Positions 11,135-22,930 of a DNA stretch of 64,000 nucleotides are shown in pieces (the first letter of the stretch is position 1; every line of letters starts with the position of its first letter). Source of the DNA: Bryoerythrophyllum caledonicum. Its lineage: Eukaryota > Streptophyta > Bryopsida > Pottiales > Pottiaceae. The translations under genes and the position numbers were made by a program. The stretch covers positions 10,061,519 through 10,125,518 of the forward strand of contig OZ020521.1 of assembly GCA_963971425.1 (NCBI GenBank), given 5' to 3'. The notes beneath the pieces are model-generated. The model had not been told where the DNA came from, ran no database searches, and was given only the letters and a program-made list of their open reading frames with translations.

Positions 11135-12751
11135 CTATTGCACAGCTGAATCAGATTCCTTCTTCTTCTTCTTTTTCTTCTCGCTCTTCTCTGCACTAGG
11201 GGGGTTGGTTACTGTAATGGTTACCTCCATTGCCTCCACGTCCGCCGACTTCTTCTTCTTTTTCTTCTCGGTGGTGGCCTCGCCATTGGCTTCCTCGCTT
11301 GCCTCCGCCTCCGCCTCCGCCTTCTTCGCCTTCTTCTTCTTAGGGGCAGTGTCCGGCGTTTGTTGCACGGGGCTGGCTACCTCCTTGGACCGCTTCTTCT
11401 CGCTCTTGGAGCCGCCGTTCTCCTCTGCGTCCTTCTCCTTCACTGGCGTTACCGCTTCAGTGATGGCCTGGGACTGCTCTGGCTTCTTCGTGGGAGCAGA
11501 GTCGAAGACGGGCACTCTGAGCCACTCCGCCGGCGTCTTCTCGTTGGGCTTGCCGTGCTTGTCCAGCAGGCCGTCGCTGATCATCTTCTTCTTAGTGGTG
11601 GCGCGCGGGCCCAGCCCCCACTTCCTGGGGTACGTGTCCCGCTCCATGACGACGCGCTTCACCTTAGCCACGACGCCGTGGTCGCAGGTGGCCATGACCG
11701 CGGTGGTCATCTGCGCGACGCCGATGGCGATGGCCTCGCCCTTGGTGGTCATGAGCACAACCTCCTCGCCCACCTCAATGCCCTGCTCGTAGCGCAACAG
11801 CCCGGGGATCATGAGTTTGGCGCCGTAGCAGATGGCGTTCACGGCACTGTCTTTGACGACGCAGCGCTTGTAGCTCGTCAGGAGCACCTCCAGCGGCATG
11901 ATCACGCGCCGCAGGTAGCTCTCGTCCTTGTGGTTGTCATACACCCACTGCGCGTCCAGCACATCGTGCATCGTCACCAGGTTGTCCTTCTCGCCCAGAA
12001 TGCCCGACCTCACCCTCCGGAGCTCCTGCATGTGCCCGCCGACGCCCAGCAGCAGACCCAGGTGCACGCATAGCGTCCGGATGTACGTGCCCGCCTCGCA
12101 CGACACCCAGAACACCACCAGGTGCCGCTCTGCGTCGTACTCCAGCAGCTTGCTCTCGTAGATGGTGCGGATGCGCAGCTGGCGCTTGACGGCGGATATG
12201 AGAGGTGGACGCTGGAACAACGCCCCAGTGAGCGTCTCGATGGCTTGGGCGACCTTGGCCACTGACTCCACCGCGGAATGCAGCCTGGCCACGCACACGT
12301 ACTCCTTGCCGGCGCCCTGCTGCGCCTTGACGAGGCGCGTGGCCCTGTCCACGCACACGATCAGGCTGCCGGTCACCTTGGGATCCAGCGTCCCGCTGTG
12401 GCCCGTCTTGTCCACTCTCAGCATGCGGCGAATCCAGGCGACCACCTCGTGCGACGACGGATTGGCCGGCTTGTCCAGGTTAATCACACCGTAGCGCACG
12501 TAGTCGTGCAGCGGGCGCTTGAGCGGGGTGTGCCCCGTCGGCAGCGGCGTGTAGTGGCCCGTGCGCACGTTCAGCTTGTCGTAATTCTTGAGCAGAATTG
12601 GCCACTTGGAGGTATCTAGCGGCGGCGTCGTCGCCTGCGGCTTGATCAGATAGTCCGTCTCCGCCTGCTCACTCCTCATCGCATCCCCCACCACCGCCTC
12701 CTGCGCCCCCTTCTCTTTCCTCTTCTTCTTGCTGCTCTCCGGCCCCGCCAT
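11135..12751 (-). CDS. CBF5/NAP57: Dyskerin / H/ACA snoRNP pseudouridine synthase, intronless
   Basis: A 538-residue protein. This is the catalytic subunit of H/ACA ribonucleoproteins, converting uridine to pseudouridine in rRNA and snRNA, acting in the nucleolus, and also part of telomerase RNP in many eukaryotes. Visible parts: a Lys-rich N-terminus; the dyskerin-like domain (about 47-104, including [20 protein letters not shown]); the TruB core with the catalytic Asp at about residue 123 in [22 protein letters not shown] near 180-190 and [12 protein letters not shown] near 221-232; a PUA RNA-binding domain (about 295-370); the conserved [11 protein letters not shown] and [10 protein letters not shown]; and a C-terminal Lys-rich tail (about 455-538) for nucleolar localisation. 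Length and lack of introns match plant orthologues. The start is the first true ATG, in good context (GCAATGGCG); the in-frame triplet 15 bases upstream is GTG. Confidence 0.97.
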   Translation of the reverse strand: MAGPESSKKKRKEKGAQEAVVGDAMRSEQAETDYLIKPQATTPPLDTSKWPILLKNYDKLNVRTGHYTPLPTGHTPLKRPLHDYVRYGVINLDKPANPSSHEVVAWIRRMLRVDKTGHSGTLDPKVTGSLIVCVDRATRLVKAQQGAGKEYVCVARLHSAVESVAKVAQAIETLTGALFQRPPLISAVKRQLRIRTIYESKLLEYDAERHLVVFWVSCEAGTYIRTLCVHLGLLLGVGGHMQELRRVRSGILGEKDNLVTMHDVLDAQWVYDNHKDESYLRRVIMPLEVLLTSYKRCVVKDSAVNAICYGAKLMIPGLLRYEQGIEVGEEVVLMTTKGEAIAIGVAQMTTAVMATCDHGVVAKVKRVVMERDTYPRKWGLGPRATTKKKMISDGLLDKHGKPNEKTPAEWLRVPVFDSAPTKKPEQSQAITEAVTPVKEKDAEENGGSKSEKKRSKEVASPVQQTPDTAPKKKKAKKAEAEAEASEEANGEATTEKKKKKKSADVEAMEVTITVTNPPSAEKSEKKKKKKKESDSAVQ

Positions 12752-12889
12752 TGCTCCCAACAACACTCAAAAAAACACCCAACTGCACCCCAGAACCTTC
12801 ACCAAGCTCCAAAACCTCAGCTCTGCCAAAACGCCTCAACTTCGTCCAGAATCCAAAGAAGAACCGACTTCACCCAAATAACTAAAAGC

Positions 12890-13125
12890 TCAGAAAAACC
12901 CTAAAAACAACTGCAGAGACGAAAGGGTGGGTTCTAGGGAACAGGTTGTGAAGAAAACTAACGTCAGGTGGGCCGCATTCGGAACCCTAAGGGAAGGGAA
13001 TGAGAAGCGTTGGAGGGGATGGAGGAGCTCTGTTGTCATGACCTGCACTGCTGCTAGTACTCCTCCTGCTGCCTCAGGGCTCAGGGTGCAGCAGCACTCT
13101 GAATTTAGGGTTTAGGGTTTTAGCA
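12890..13125 (-). promoter_or_regulatory. Telo-box motifs in the dyskerin upstream region
   Basis: AAACCCTAA-type telo boxes occur at 12,894-12,907 and as two tandem units at 13,104-13,122 (TTTAGGGTTTAGGGTTTTA on the plus strand), with another partial one at 13,298-13,309. In plants, telo boxes near the start of transcription mark genes for ribosome biogenesis and translation, which suits dyskerin. The transcription start itself is not evident. Confidence 0.6.
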
Positions 13126-14127
13126 CGAGGAAGCGGACGACGCCGCTTCGCCAGCCATCGCAGCCGTCTATCAGGGTATCTCTCTTGGCACATGACAGGT
13201 CCCTTATCTTCCCCACTTGGGTATCAATCTTCTCTTAGCAGCCAGGCACGCTGGAAACCTCTCCGTTTTTACGTGATTCCATATTTGTGTGATTTCTAGG
13301 GTTTAGGATTCGATTTCCAGAACTCGCTGTAAAGTTTCAGGAAGGCCAATGACCAACTATTGGAGATGTGTCTTGCCAGATATCAATTTGCTACAAATGT
13401 TGGGAGCTCACGAAGGTCACATGTAAGCCTCATTTGAATCGTAAGGGCACATGTGGGCCTCTCCGCTATACGACACAGAATTGTGTCAAAGAACTGGTCA
13501 TTCATGGAAAACGTATCGTGTGAAGCACATGAAGTCTACATTAGAAATTAAAGAATTCATTGTTCGAACCGCAACAAGGCAATGCTAAACCAGTTTTCGA
13601 CCTTCTCATTACATGTGATATTACAAGAAACTTCCTATCGTCTACAGCCTCGACAGTTTGGGAAGGTCTCCGGACCTTCGCATAACCTCAGATAATCTCA
13701 GATAAAAACACGCAACACATTTCGCTGCATCCAACTTCTAGCAACTGAACGAAGCCTTACAAACCTGGTTGAAGGCTGCATCCATTGCACCTCTCAACAG
13801 GCTGTGTGAACAGGCGAGACAGGAACGCCACTTTCCGTGTCAAGCCGAAGTAAAAGTGTGATTTGTACAGATCAGTCACAGCAAAGATGATCAGACGACA
13901 ACTACGTAAAAGTACAGAAGATTGAATAGCTGTGATACAATTTCACTACTACCTTGCAATCAGCATTCATTAGCAGCTGTACGCCTGTACATCTGTGCTT
14001 ATCAGGCGACCCTTGATGCTGTGATTGTCGAATGCTCCAGGGCTTGCATTTTCAGGGTGCCAACATCGAGTCTCCTCCCCTTATCTTCAACTCTGCAGCA
14101 CTACCTGTAGATACGCTTATCTGAGCA
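13126..14127. other. Spacer between dyskerin promoter and RanBPM 3' end
   Basis: About 1 kb holding the distal dyskerin upstream region and presumably the 3'UTR of the RanBPM gene, which is transcribed in the same direction. No further coding or RNA gene was recognised. Confidence 0.4.
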
Positions 14128-17100
14128 TCATCCACCAAGAATATCCGAGAGCTCATGGAACTCCTCGTACGCACTGATCTGGACATCATAAGTACAAAGA
14201 TGCATTATTATCCTAAATATGTACGCACTGATCTAGACAGATGTGTCTAGTTGTGTCATAGACTCTTAGCAATGTTCGAACGAGCAACTAAGCACACCAA
14301 CCAGCCAACTGCGTGACAATCAATTTCACAAGTACATGCAAAGCTTCAACAAGACAAAAGTAGAAGACATCCTTACCATGGAAGCTGAACCAGCAGATCG
14401 TTGTGAAAATAATTCCTTAGTTACTGCAATTTGTTTATGCAACATCTGCAGATAACAGATTTACCATATCAAATAATGCCACATGGATATTCTTCAATAC
14501 TGATACTCAAATCGAAGTTCAAATCTCTATTTCTCAGTCAAAGTGATTTTTTCAAGAGGTCAAAATAAAACAAAAACATTTTAATATAGTGGCTTGTAAG
14601 ATACAGTTACTATGTACCTCAAGTGCAGGTAACGCAGGTTTGTCTTGAGCAACTGTCATCAATCAAGAAAATATCAATTATTAATACTATTCAGTCTTAA
14701 CCAGTAATGGTTAGAATATCATGCGATACAGGCCTGAGAAATTACTGAATTTGTAAGCAAGGTTCAAGTGTAACCTACTCAAAATAGCTTGATTTAAGGA
14801 GTCTGCAACTGCCTGTCGGCGGGATGGCAGAATCAAGTGTCTCAAGGGACTGATTTCTGGACGCGGATAAGCCAGCAGTGATATAACATCCTGTTCATTT
14901 GCAGACAAACAATTTAGAGCTGTAACAAGACTCGTATTCTTCAAATACAAAGGTGGTTACGATTACAAAAGTTGAGTTGCATGCACCGACGACTATTGTT
15001 ACCTGCAAATGTTGTTTGTCCTCTTCAGATTCAGCATCAAACTCAGAAAGTTCAGTGCGACCATAATTCATAGTTGCTTCATCATCACCACTTTTAATCT
15101 GCACAGAAAAACATACACATGAAGACGTTCCGATAAACAAGAACCAAGTATAGTAGTTCGGTTAAAGCACTAAACACCCTCTACCATAAAACAAGGCTCT
15201 GAAAGCTGACGATTGGTGTAGAGCAGCTGGCCTACCATCTCAATAAACTTTTGGCACTTCAAATGAAATAGCACTGATGGCTGTGACATGAAAACCTGTT
15301 GACCCAAGTACAATCCGAAATAAGAAAAATTCAGTGGCCAAAATGAATATCACGATGCAAAAACAGATTCTCCCAACTTCACTAAAGCTTGATACTTTCA
15401 CCTATTCAAGTGTTGAAGGCACAAAAAGCAACCATGACAAGCACAAAATATGATGTAACCGTTTTCAACTATGCAGCTAAAACTTTACTGCTGTAGCTTA
15501 ATATTTATGCAACAAAAAAGAGTAGGAAATGCTGTGATGTGAAGAGGCAGTGGGATACGGTTGACTATGAACAATTAAAATATAGATGAATCACATCAAT
15601 ACCTCAGGTGCTACGTAATTTGTTTGCTCAATTGCCTGCGGACACCAAGAACACATCAAAAGACATTAGCTTCTTTTAAACAATCAAAACATAAGTCCCT
15701 AATTAGCCGTAGCTCAACGGACACATTTCATGCACACCATACCTATCTCCAGATGTTAGCGAGGAACAGAGGAAGAAAACAAAAGGATAACCACAACGAA
15801 GTGACCCCAGCTAAAAAGGACGTTGTGAATGAGAGTGAAATCTTCAATACAATCTATATTTGCATCCTGTTGGAACAAGGATCTCACCTCATCAATACGG
15901 CCATCTAAAACTGCCTCCTGGATTTCTGTAAGCATTTGAAACGGAATTGTTACTTTCTGAGCCTTCGGCAAACAACGACTTACTGATGCCTCGGTGCGAA
16001 ATTGCAAAACATTCAGTCAAATTATAGAAACGAGATGAATCAATAATCCTTCCGATATCATGCAAAGGATCGAACTAGAAATAGTAGATCAAGGTATCAG
16101 GAAGTACTTCTTCGAAGCCGCATACTTTCCCCTTCCTTTGCAGAGATGACCTTGCCTTCAAGTGCAGATTCTCTTATCAATGCTGTAGCTGTATCACTAT
16201 ACCCATAATGCATTAGGTATGAAACAACCTGTTCCAAACGATGCATCATGTATTAGTTCAGGTTCAGAAACTTCATGCCTAAAATATCAAGGGATGATCC
16301 ATGCCAAGAAAGGCTCTGGGTGTGATGCCTACCAGTGAGTGAAGACAAGAATTCTTGTCAGGTATTTCAATAGCGTCGATGGTCCATAAAGTCTTCATTT
16401 TGAGATCCTGCTCATATAGAAATGGAAGTGTAAAAGGGTCTAGTTTGTTGACGAGGAACGCATAAATCAACAGAAAATCCAGATCATGAAACATGGTTAG
16501 AAAAGCCAATACCTTCTGCAGCTCTTCGAGGTCAAAGAAAAAGGGTTTTGAACCAAAATTGGCTTCCACTTTCTCCCCAGTTGTCGTTAGTCCTACGGTG
16601 GGGTATAAAACCAAACCTACATAGCACCAAATAAAAAACATGTAGGTACGTTTCGGCCACGTGTGCAAACTTCAGAGAGTGATTTCTCCTGATGAAAATA
16701 AACGAAGCCAGCCAAAAAGAGTCACTTGACTCCATGGATGATTAAAGGGCCAGGAGACGACTAGAGTCCTCACAGACAACCTTTAAAACAACTATAGAGG
16801 GCCAAAAACAGAGAATACAGGAATACCACAAACAAGAGACAAACATAAACCTCAAGCAGAATCACCTTTCACATCCCTAAAAGCAACTCCTAGATTGACA
16901 CCATTTTTTGTAAATGAAATCGTGTGTTCCATCTGCGACGAAACCACACATTTGATGTCAACAAGCAGAGCAAGATTACAGGTCAGCAGAAGAACATTAA
17001 AGAATGAGAAAGAGTTACTGTAGAGCGAAAGGTAATATTAGGTTTAATAAATGCAGGAACACGAAGATAAGGCAGGAAGAATAAACATGATACTCTCGAA

Positions 17101-18997
17101 TAAATCGCAGAGAAAATACTCCGATCTAGAAATGAAAAAAGTGTTCCTGCAGATCAGAAAGAGTAGTTGATTTCAAGAAATCAACTGACCTGATTAAGGA
17201 GGCACCCAATGACATCGCCTGCACCGAATGAAGGGCCATACGAAGTGCCCTCGGAGTTCAGGGTTGATGGACAGCTGAAAGATGCAAAACAATCAAGCAC
17301 CACGTGAACATAACTCTCCCTAAGTCCCTGAGATCAGTCTAAATCCGACGGTTGTTTAACAGATACAAGACGACTTTCTGCAATGACATCACCGTGAGGA
17401 TCAAACTCTAATCCAATGCACATACTATACACTTCATATTGAAAAGAAATACGCGTTCGCGTGATTCATTCGACATGCGCAGACACAGGCACGACAGTGA
17501 AAACCACCTACCCCCCAGTAAAAGCATTGCCATCATCAGCATGATACCCGAAGCTGTTCCTCTCGAACCCTGTAGAAAATAGAGTCGCATCAAAGGATAG
17601 AGATGATAAACAAGAGCAAGAAATGCATATATATGATAAGGACCAGTAGTTCTTGGGAAGAACAGAAATATTTTGAAGAACGTAGAATCAGAGTATGAGA
17701 ATAATACCAGGTAAGCTACTGAGAGAAGCCTGTGATGAACTCAAGCCTACACCAACGTACCTGCCAAAATTTACACCGTCATACTATGCGCGCGACCATT
17801 GGTAACGAAACCACAGAAGATGTTAGAACAACTGTAGAGTTCCACATCACAATATTGGCTCACTAAAATCCCCCCATCACGATGTTCCACCCAGAATTCT
17901 TCCCTGATACGTTAATACCAGGTCGGCGTCTCCATGATTCCCCTCTCACTTTAGAAAATCAGAGTCGGAAAATCACAGAAAGATCCAAGTGACCACAGGA
18001 AGTGGGAAAACGGTCTGATTTGCGAGGAACATACGCTTACCCATTCCTGTCTTTGCTAATTATGGTGACCTCATAATAATACAGAGGCTCACTCCCAGGG
18101 GCAGGATTATCTGCCCGAATTGCCCCAGTTGCCCCAGTTTGACCAAGACCTGCGAACACATTATCTGGCTTAACACTCGGTTTGGCAAATCAACAGGGCC
18201 ATAGATCGAACTGAACCCGAGAGACACGAGAGAACATCCCGACATCCTTCGCAACTCCAAACAAAAAAAAAATCTTTCCGAGATCCTCCAGATGCAAATG
18301 ACGATTATAAACGAATGCACAGCCAGATGCCAAATAATCTCGAGCAATCCAAAAGGAACACCAACGCCGTCCCAAAGACACAGTTGATCACAAACACTCG
18401 ATTTAAATTGCACGATTCCAGCTCCTCTCGCAGACACCATTCCCGACTGACTGACCGACTCGTAGCGCATCCACAATTCGCAGCGGAACAATCAAGAACG
18501 ACGACACTAACCCTAACGACGACGGTGATCTACATTCCTCAGACATAGCACTCGTACCACAGGGAGAATCAGACCACTCTCCCGCCTCACGTCCTCAGAT
18601 CTCAAAAAAATCTACAATACCAGTCCTCGCTTCTCACGAAGCCTCTTCGCTCAGAGACGGCTCACGATTGCGCTACAATTCCAAACCAGCTGCATCCCGC
18701 AAACCCTAACATCTGGCATCAGTAGCGCGAAGATTCAAAACTCCGGAGTCCAGACGTCCAGGGGGGGATCATCGACAACAAACACAGGGAGAAGAATCCA
18801 GCGGACTCAAAGAAGGCGGAGGGGGCAGAGCGGCGGCGGAGATGGATGGATGGGATGGGATGGACAGAGGAGAGGGGAGAGGGACCTTTGTAGGCGAGCT
18901 TGAGGCCGTGGTCGGAGACTTTGAGGAGGTGGTGCTTGGCGTCGTGCGCGTTCCAGCAGCGCGGCGGCGACGGCAGCTGCTTGCTTACGGGCGCCAT
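14128..18997 (-). CDS. RanBPM: RanBPM-like protein (SPRY-LisH-CTLH/CRA), 17 exons
   Basis: I assembled 17 exons with GT-AG introns and consistent phases: 18997-18886, 18149-18041, 17760-17708, 17569-17512, 17274-17190, 16932-16866, 16616-16513, 16407-16333, 16228-16126, 15982-15888, 15635-15603, 15295-15236, 15098-15003, 14890-14779, 14654-14620, 14445-14377, 14178-14128. The sum is 1,317 nt, 438 residues plus stop. SPRY spans about residues 50-192 (YYYEVTII, YVGVGLSS, ERNSFGYHADDG, YGPSFGAGDVIGCLLN, ISFTKNG, ANFGSKPFFFDL). LisH is about 222-255 (VVSYLMHYGYSDTATAL). CTLH/CRA is about 268-385 (IQEAVLDGRIDEAIEQTN, VLFHLKCQKFIEM, YGRTELSEF, LLAYPRP, RQAVADSLNQAIL). RanBP9/RanBPM proteins are scaffolds of the CTLH/GID ubiquitin ligase. 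Least certain points are the exon 1 donor (GTCCCT) and the acceptor of exon 10. Confidence 0.92.
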
Positions 18998-19899
18998 GCG
19001 AGGGGTGGTGGGGTGGGGAGGGGTGGGGTGGGCTGGGGGGGTGGTAACGGGCCCGAGGGGAGGGGAGGGGAGGGGGTTGGTCATGCAGCGCAGGCAAGCG
19101 CGGGGGGCATCTACGCCATCGCCCGGACGGACGCGAGCGACCAGCTGAGACCAGCGTACTCCGGGCCTGGCTGGCAGTGAGCGTCGCGATGATCCTCTGC
19201 AGCATCGCATCGCATGGCGCAATGTTCCGCGCGTCCTCATTCGCTCCCCGCTCTCGCACACCCAAAGCCCCGGTCCCCCAGCCTCCAACGTTGCCCCCGT
19301 CCACCCCGCCCGGGGCGAATTGACCCGAGGGGGCCACCTGGTGGTGGGGCCAAACCTGGTCCCTATTTTGTTTTTGGATGGGGCCCTGATTACAACAACG
19401 GAGGGACCTCGAGGGTAAACTATGGCCGTAGACCCCAAATTTGTCCCCAAAAATCTAATAAAAGCCTCTGGATCCCCAAAATAAGAAGGCCAAAAAAATG
19501 ACTCAATGCAACTAAGATGGGGCCCACCTCGGTTAACTTCCAACGAGGGGGTCAATTCGCCATGGGCATCCACCCTACCCTTCTCCCGGCTCCACCCCAC
19601 CCTTCTCGTGGATCCACCCTCGGCTTCTCCGGGCCTACCCGTGTCGTGGGTGGGACCCACGGGCAGGCTAGTGTTCCTTTGCAAGAGTTTTCTTCCAAGT
19701 CTAGTTTTTAGAGGGTGGCCTCCTTGTGTTAGCCTATAAGACTCGTTGCAGCATCTTCTGAGGGCTTTGTATACTTTTGTAATTGCAAAAGCAGAGTGAG
19801 GTTGGAAAACGGACGTATTTAGAAGGTGAAAAATTTCACCCTGTGTATTTCATGGATCATAGGTTGGCATTCCTTAAGTAGTGCTACAGTAGCTTTAGG
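18998..19899. other. RanBPM upstream region, GC-rich, no gene
   Basis: The first ~350 bases are G-rich on the plus strand (GGGGTGGGGTGGG, GAGGGGAGGGGAGG) and probably contain the RanBPM promoter and 5'UTR. Several overlapping open frames here arise from high GC and show no domain. Further right, GC falls towards the LINE 5' region. Confidence 0.45.
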
Positions 19900-20499
19900 G
19901 TGAAGCCGTCAGGAGAGAGATGGCTGTGTGAGGTCCGAGATTTCTGGTGAGGGGAGGTGGAATGACTTAGCCGCAAAACAGAAGTTTAGGGGCAATAAGA
20001 GGTAGCTCGCCTTGTTGAGAGCTCCCCCGTGCGTCTGTCTTGTGAGGTAGGACTGGTCGTAATGCAGAATAGGTTGGAAGTTGCTCACAAACGTTAGATC
20101 TGGGCTGGTGATGCTGAAAGAAGTAGTTAGACACTAGATCGATGTGAAGCAAATCTGAAAGCGGGGAGCTTGTGTTGGTCGCATAGATCTCATACGTTAG
20201 AAGCCAGATCCGGCCCAGATCAAGAGGTGCTAGAAGCAAACTCAAAGACGTTCATTGGGGTAGTTAGATCAAAGTGGTATTTGGATATGTGATATGTGTG
20301 GAGTGTACTGAAGCGTGGGACTAGTGTTGGCCACACACACAATACATCCTTACCTCAGTGGTCAGATGTGCCCCAGATCGTAAACGCAGAACTACCAGTC
20401 CCACAAGGTCTTCCCTCCCTCCCTGACCCAGATACTCAAGAACAGGAGACATTAGAGAAAAAAACTGTAGCCAAGGTACCTCACCCGACGAGACGCAGA

Positions 20500-20649
20500 A
20501 TCGAGCACTGCAACAACAGGAAGGAGCGACGTCAACAAGACCAGGATCGTTCGACTCACGCCGAACAACATACCATCGAGCACTGCAACAACAAGAGGGA
20601 ACGACGTCAACAAGGCCAGGATCGTTCAACTCACGCCGAACAACATACC
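20500..20649 (+). repeat. 75-bp tandem duplication in the copy 1 5' region
   Basis: Two adjacent copies of a 75-base unit starting ATCGAGCACTGCAACAACA and ending CGAACAACATACC, differing at a handful of positions. They lie within the presumed 5'UTR/promoter region of LINE copy 1. Tandem 5' monomers act as promoters in several LINE families; that role here is inference only. Confidence 0.8.
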
Positions 20650-21939
20650 AGGCTACTCCTAACTCCTCTGTTGTTTGCACGCACCATCTGCTTACCACGT
20701 CTCCTGCTGCTTGCACATCTTCTCATCTTGTCATCTTCTTCCTTTACTCATCACGACCTTTGTCCTGCTTAGTAGTTGTACGTCCCTTGTCTTGCTTCGT
20801 AGCTGTACTTATTCCTTGCTTTGTTTATTGTTGTGTAACTTACACTCTTCATAAATCTGTTCCAACACACACTGTTCTAGAAGTAGAAATTAGTATAATC
20901 TGCGCCCACACCCACATAGATAGCATACACAATACATGCACATGTAGTAAACTTAGATCCAACCGCCTACCTGGAAAGCAAAAGTACTCCCAAGGTCAAA
21001 TCAGTGTAGATCCACACACACACATTAAGCACATTAACCAAAAACCCACGCCCTCAAAAACGACACCACAGTACTGCAAAATTAGCTGTAAACACCATAG
21101 AACAGATCAATCAATAGAAAAATCCAAGCTCAAATACAAAAACAAGGAAATTATAACAAAGTTACTGAAACTGTCTCTCGTAGGTCCAGGTCCAGACAAC
21201 AAACACACGCAAAGTATAGGCGATAAAAACCAACGACAACAGTGCGCATACCCTACACAAAGCGTCCAGATCTGGGAGAGCTACAACCTTGATGGTGAAG
21301 GAGAAATTTGTAGAGGACAAGATCCGACCACAATACGCAGCACCAAAAATACAAGAATAACAGATACAATTACTCTCACCCCCTCTCATGCTTATCACTG
21401 TAGAACTATATTTTACTGTTCACGTCAAGACTCATGCATACTCCTGTTTCATGATATTGCCTTCTCCAAACAAAATAGTAAAATCTCTCTACACATAAAG
21501 AGTAGAGACAAGCACTACACTCTAACCAGTGGACTAAGTTGCAGAAGGGCAGATCACGTCCAACAAGAGCGGCGCCACCTGCACCAAAGAACGGAGACAA
21601 TAGTAACCCAAGTCAGCAGCAAACATCTGCACTCCGAAGCTACCCACACAGCAGTAAGAGGAAAGCGTGGAAACACATTGGCAGCACATCGACTAATCCC
21701 CCCCACAGAATCATTTCAGATCAGCAAAGACCACTAGACCAAACAACCAGAAGAGAAGAGCTGCACAGGGACAGAACGGACAGTACCTCGGAAAGAATTA
21801 CCCTGCCAGACAGCAACGCGAACGCAGTACGGCCCCCTCGAAAACGCAACCCTTCAAGACCAAAACAGTTCATCCTCAACCCTCGCCGACTTTCGATCCT
21901 GCCGCAGGCGCCACGAGGGAATCGAAGCCTCGGACCCAA

Positions 21940-22380
21940 TCTAGTGTAGCGCAGCGAACCCAAACCAGCGAAGCACAGCGAATCCAACCAAACGAAGCGC
22001 AGCGAACCCAATTCAGCGAAGAACAACAAACCCAATCAAGCGAAGCGCAGCGAAGCGCAGCGAAGCGCAGCGAAGCGCAGCGAAGCGCAGCGAAGCGCAG
22101 GCGAAGCNNNNNNNNNNNNNNNNNNNNNNNNNNNNNNNNNNNNNNNNNNNNNNNNNNNNNNNNNNNNNNNNNNNNNNNNNNNNNNNNNNNNNNNNNNNNN
22201 NNNNNNNNNNNNNNNNNNNNNNNNNNNNNNNNNNNNNNNNNNNNNNNNNNNNNNNNNNNNNNNNNNNNNNNNNNNNNNNNNNNNNNNNNNNNNNNNNNNN
22301 NNNNNNNAGCGCAGCGAAGCGCAGCGAAGGCGCAGCGAAGCGCAGCGAAGCGCAGCGAACCCAATCCAGTGAGGCGTAGC
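21940..22380 (+). repeat. 10-bp minisatellite (GCGCAGCGAA) with a 200-N assembly gap
   Basis: A GC-rich decamer repeat GCGCAGCGAA flanks both sides of a gap of exactly 200 N (22,108-22,307). At its left edge it grades into a longer degenerate unit in which the decamer alternates with AACCCAAWYCA-type segments. The round gap length suggests a placeholder, so the true array length is unknown. It sits about 550 bases upstream of ORF1 of copy 1. Confidence 0.85.
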
Positions 22381-22555
22381 AAACCCAACCGAACGCAGCG
22401 AAGCCTCGAACCCCAAGACCTCGACAAGAACAAGCCCACACCAACAACAAACAACACCAACAATAGGAGGAACGACAACAACAACACCAATAAAACCCTC
22501 AACGACAACTATACCATCGGGCTCCCCCAAAACGACCCAGGCGGTACCTCCCTGT

Positions 22556-22870
22556 AAGACCCCTCTACGACCACCAACGACTCCCCTTTGCGACCCCCTC
22601 ACCAACGGTATTAACCCCCTCCCTCCACATCGACCCCCCCAACTCCGCCTCTCCTACATCGACCCCCTACTTCCAACGACCCCTCTTAGACCTCAACATC
22701 CTAAACCAGGGAGTAACGACCCCTCTGTTTTGTCCAACAACCTCCCTCTACGGGCCAACGACCCTCCCCTACTCTTTAGCAACCACCCACCACCACCCAG
22801 CGACCCCCTCCCACTACCCAACGACCTCCCTGTGGTAACCACCAACCTCCTTCTTGCGACCTTCTGAAAC
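22556..22870 (+). repeat. C-rich degenerate repeats just upstream of ORF1
   Basis: A pyrimidine-rich stretch built from variants of CAACGACCCCCTCCC and CGACCCCTCTA, low in G on the plus strand. It ends about 60 bases before the ORF1 start codon and forms the last part of the leader. No stable hairpin was evident by eye. Confidence 0.5.
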
Positions 22871-22930
22871 CAACACCTCACACAAACGAGTAAGGTACGT
22901 AAAATCAGTTCTGATTTTGCAACTACAGGA

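Noticed and set aside
11013-12619. Long plus-strand open frames across 11.0-12.6 kb
   Set aside because: They are antisense to the dyskerin gene and exist because of its high GC and Lys-rich tail; no domain in any of them.
13550-14290. GGTTCGAA-like strings suggesting tRNA genes
   Set aside because: No matching acceptor stem, anticodon arm or D-loop could be placed around them.
17881-17950. Alternative RanBPM exon reading ESWRRRPG next to GTATTAACG
   Set aside because: Its phase does not join exon 2; the exon at 17,760-17,708 (YVGVGLSS...LPG) fits both phase and SPRY homology.
18719-19684. 321-codon minus-strand open frame over the RanBPM start
   Set aside because: Only the part from 18,997 to 18,886 is coding (RanBPM exon 1); the rest is GC-rich promoter and first intron read through in frame.
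20760-21737. 325-codon plus-strand open frame in the copy 1 5' region
   Set aside because: It lacks any domain, is not in frame with ORF1, and has no counterpart in copy 2; more likely leader sequence.
21876-22605. Minus-strand open frames spanning the N gap
   Set aside because: They consist of the translated decamer repeat and unknown bases, so they carry no coding evidence.
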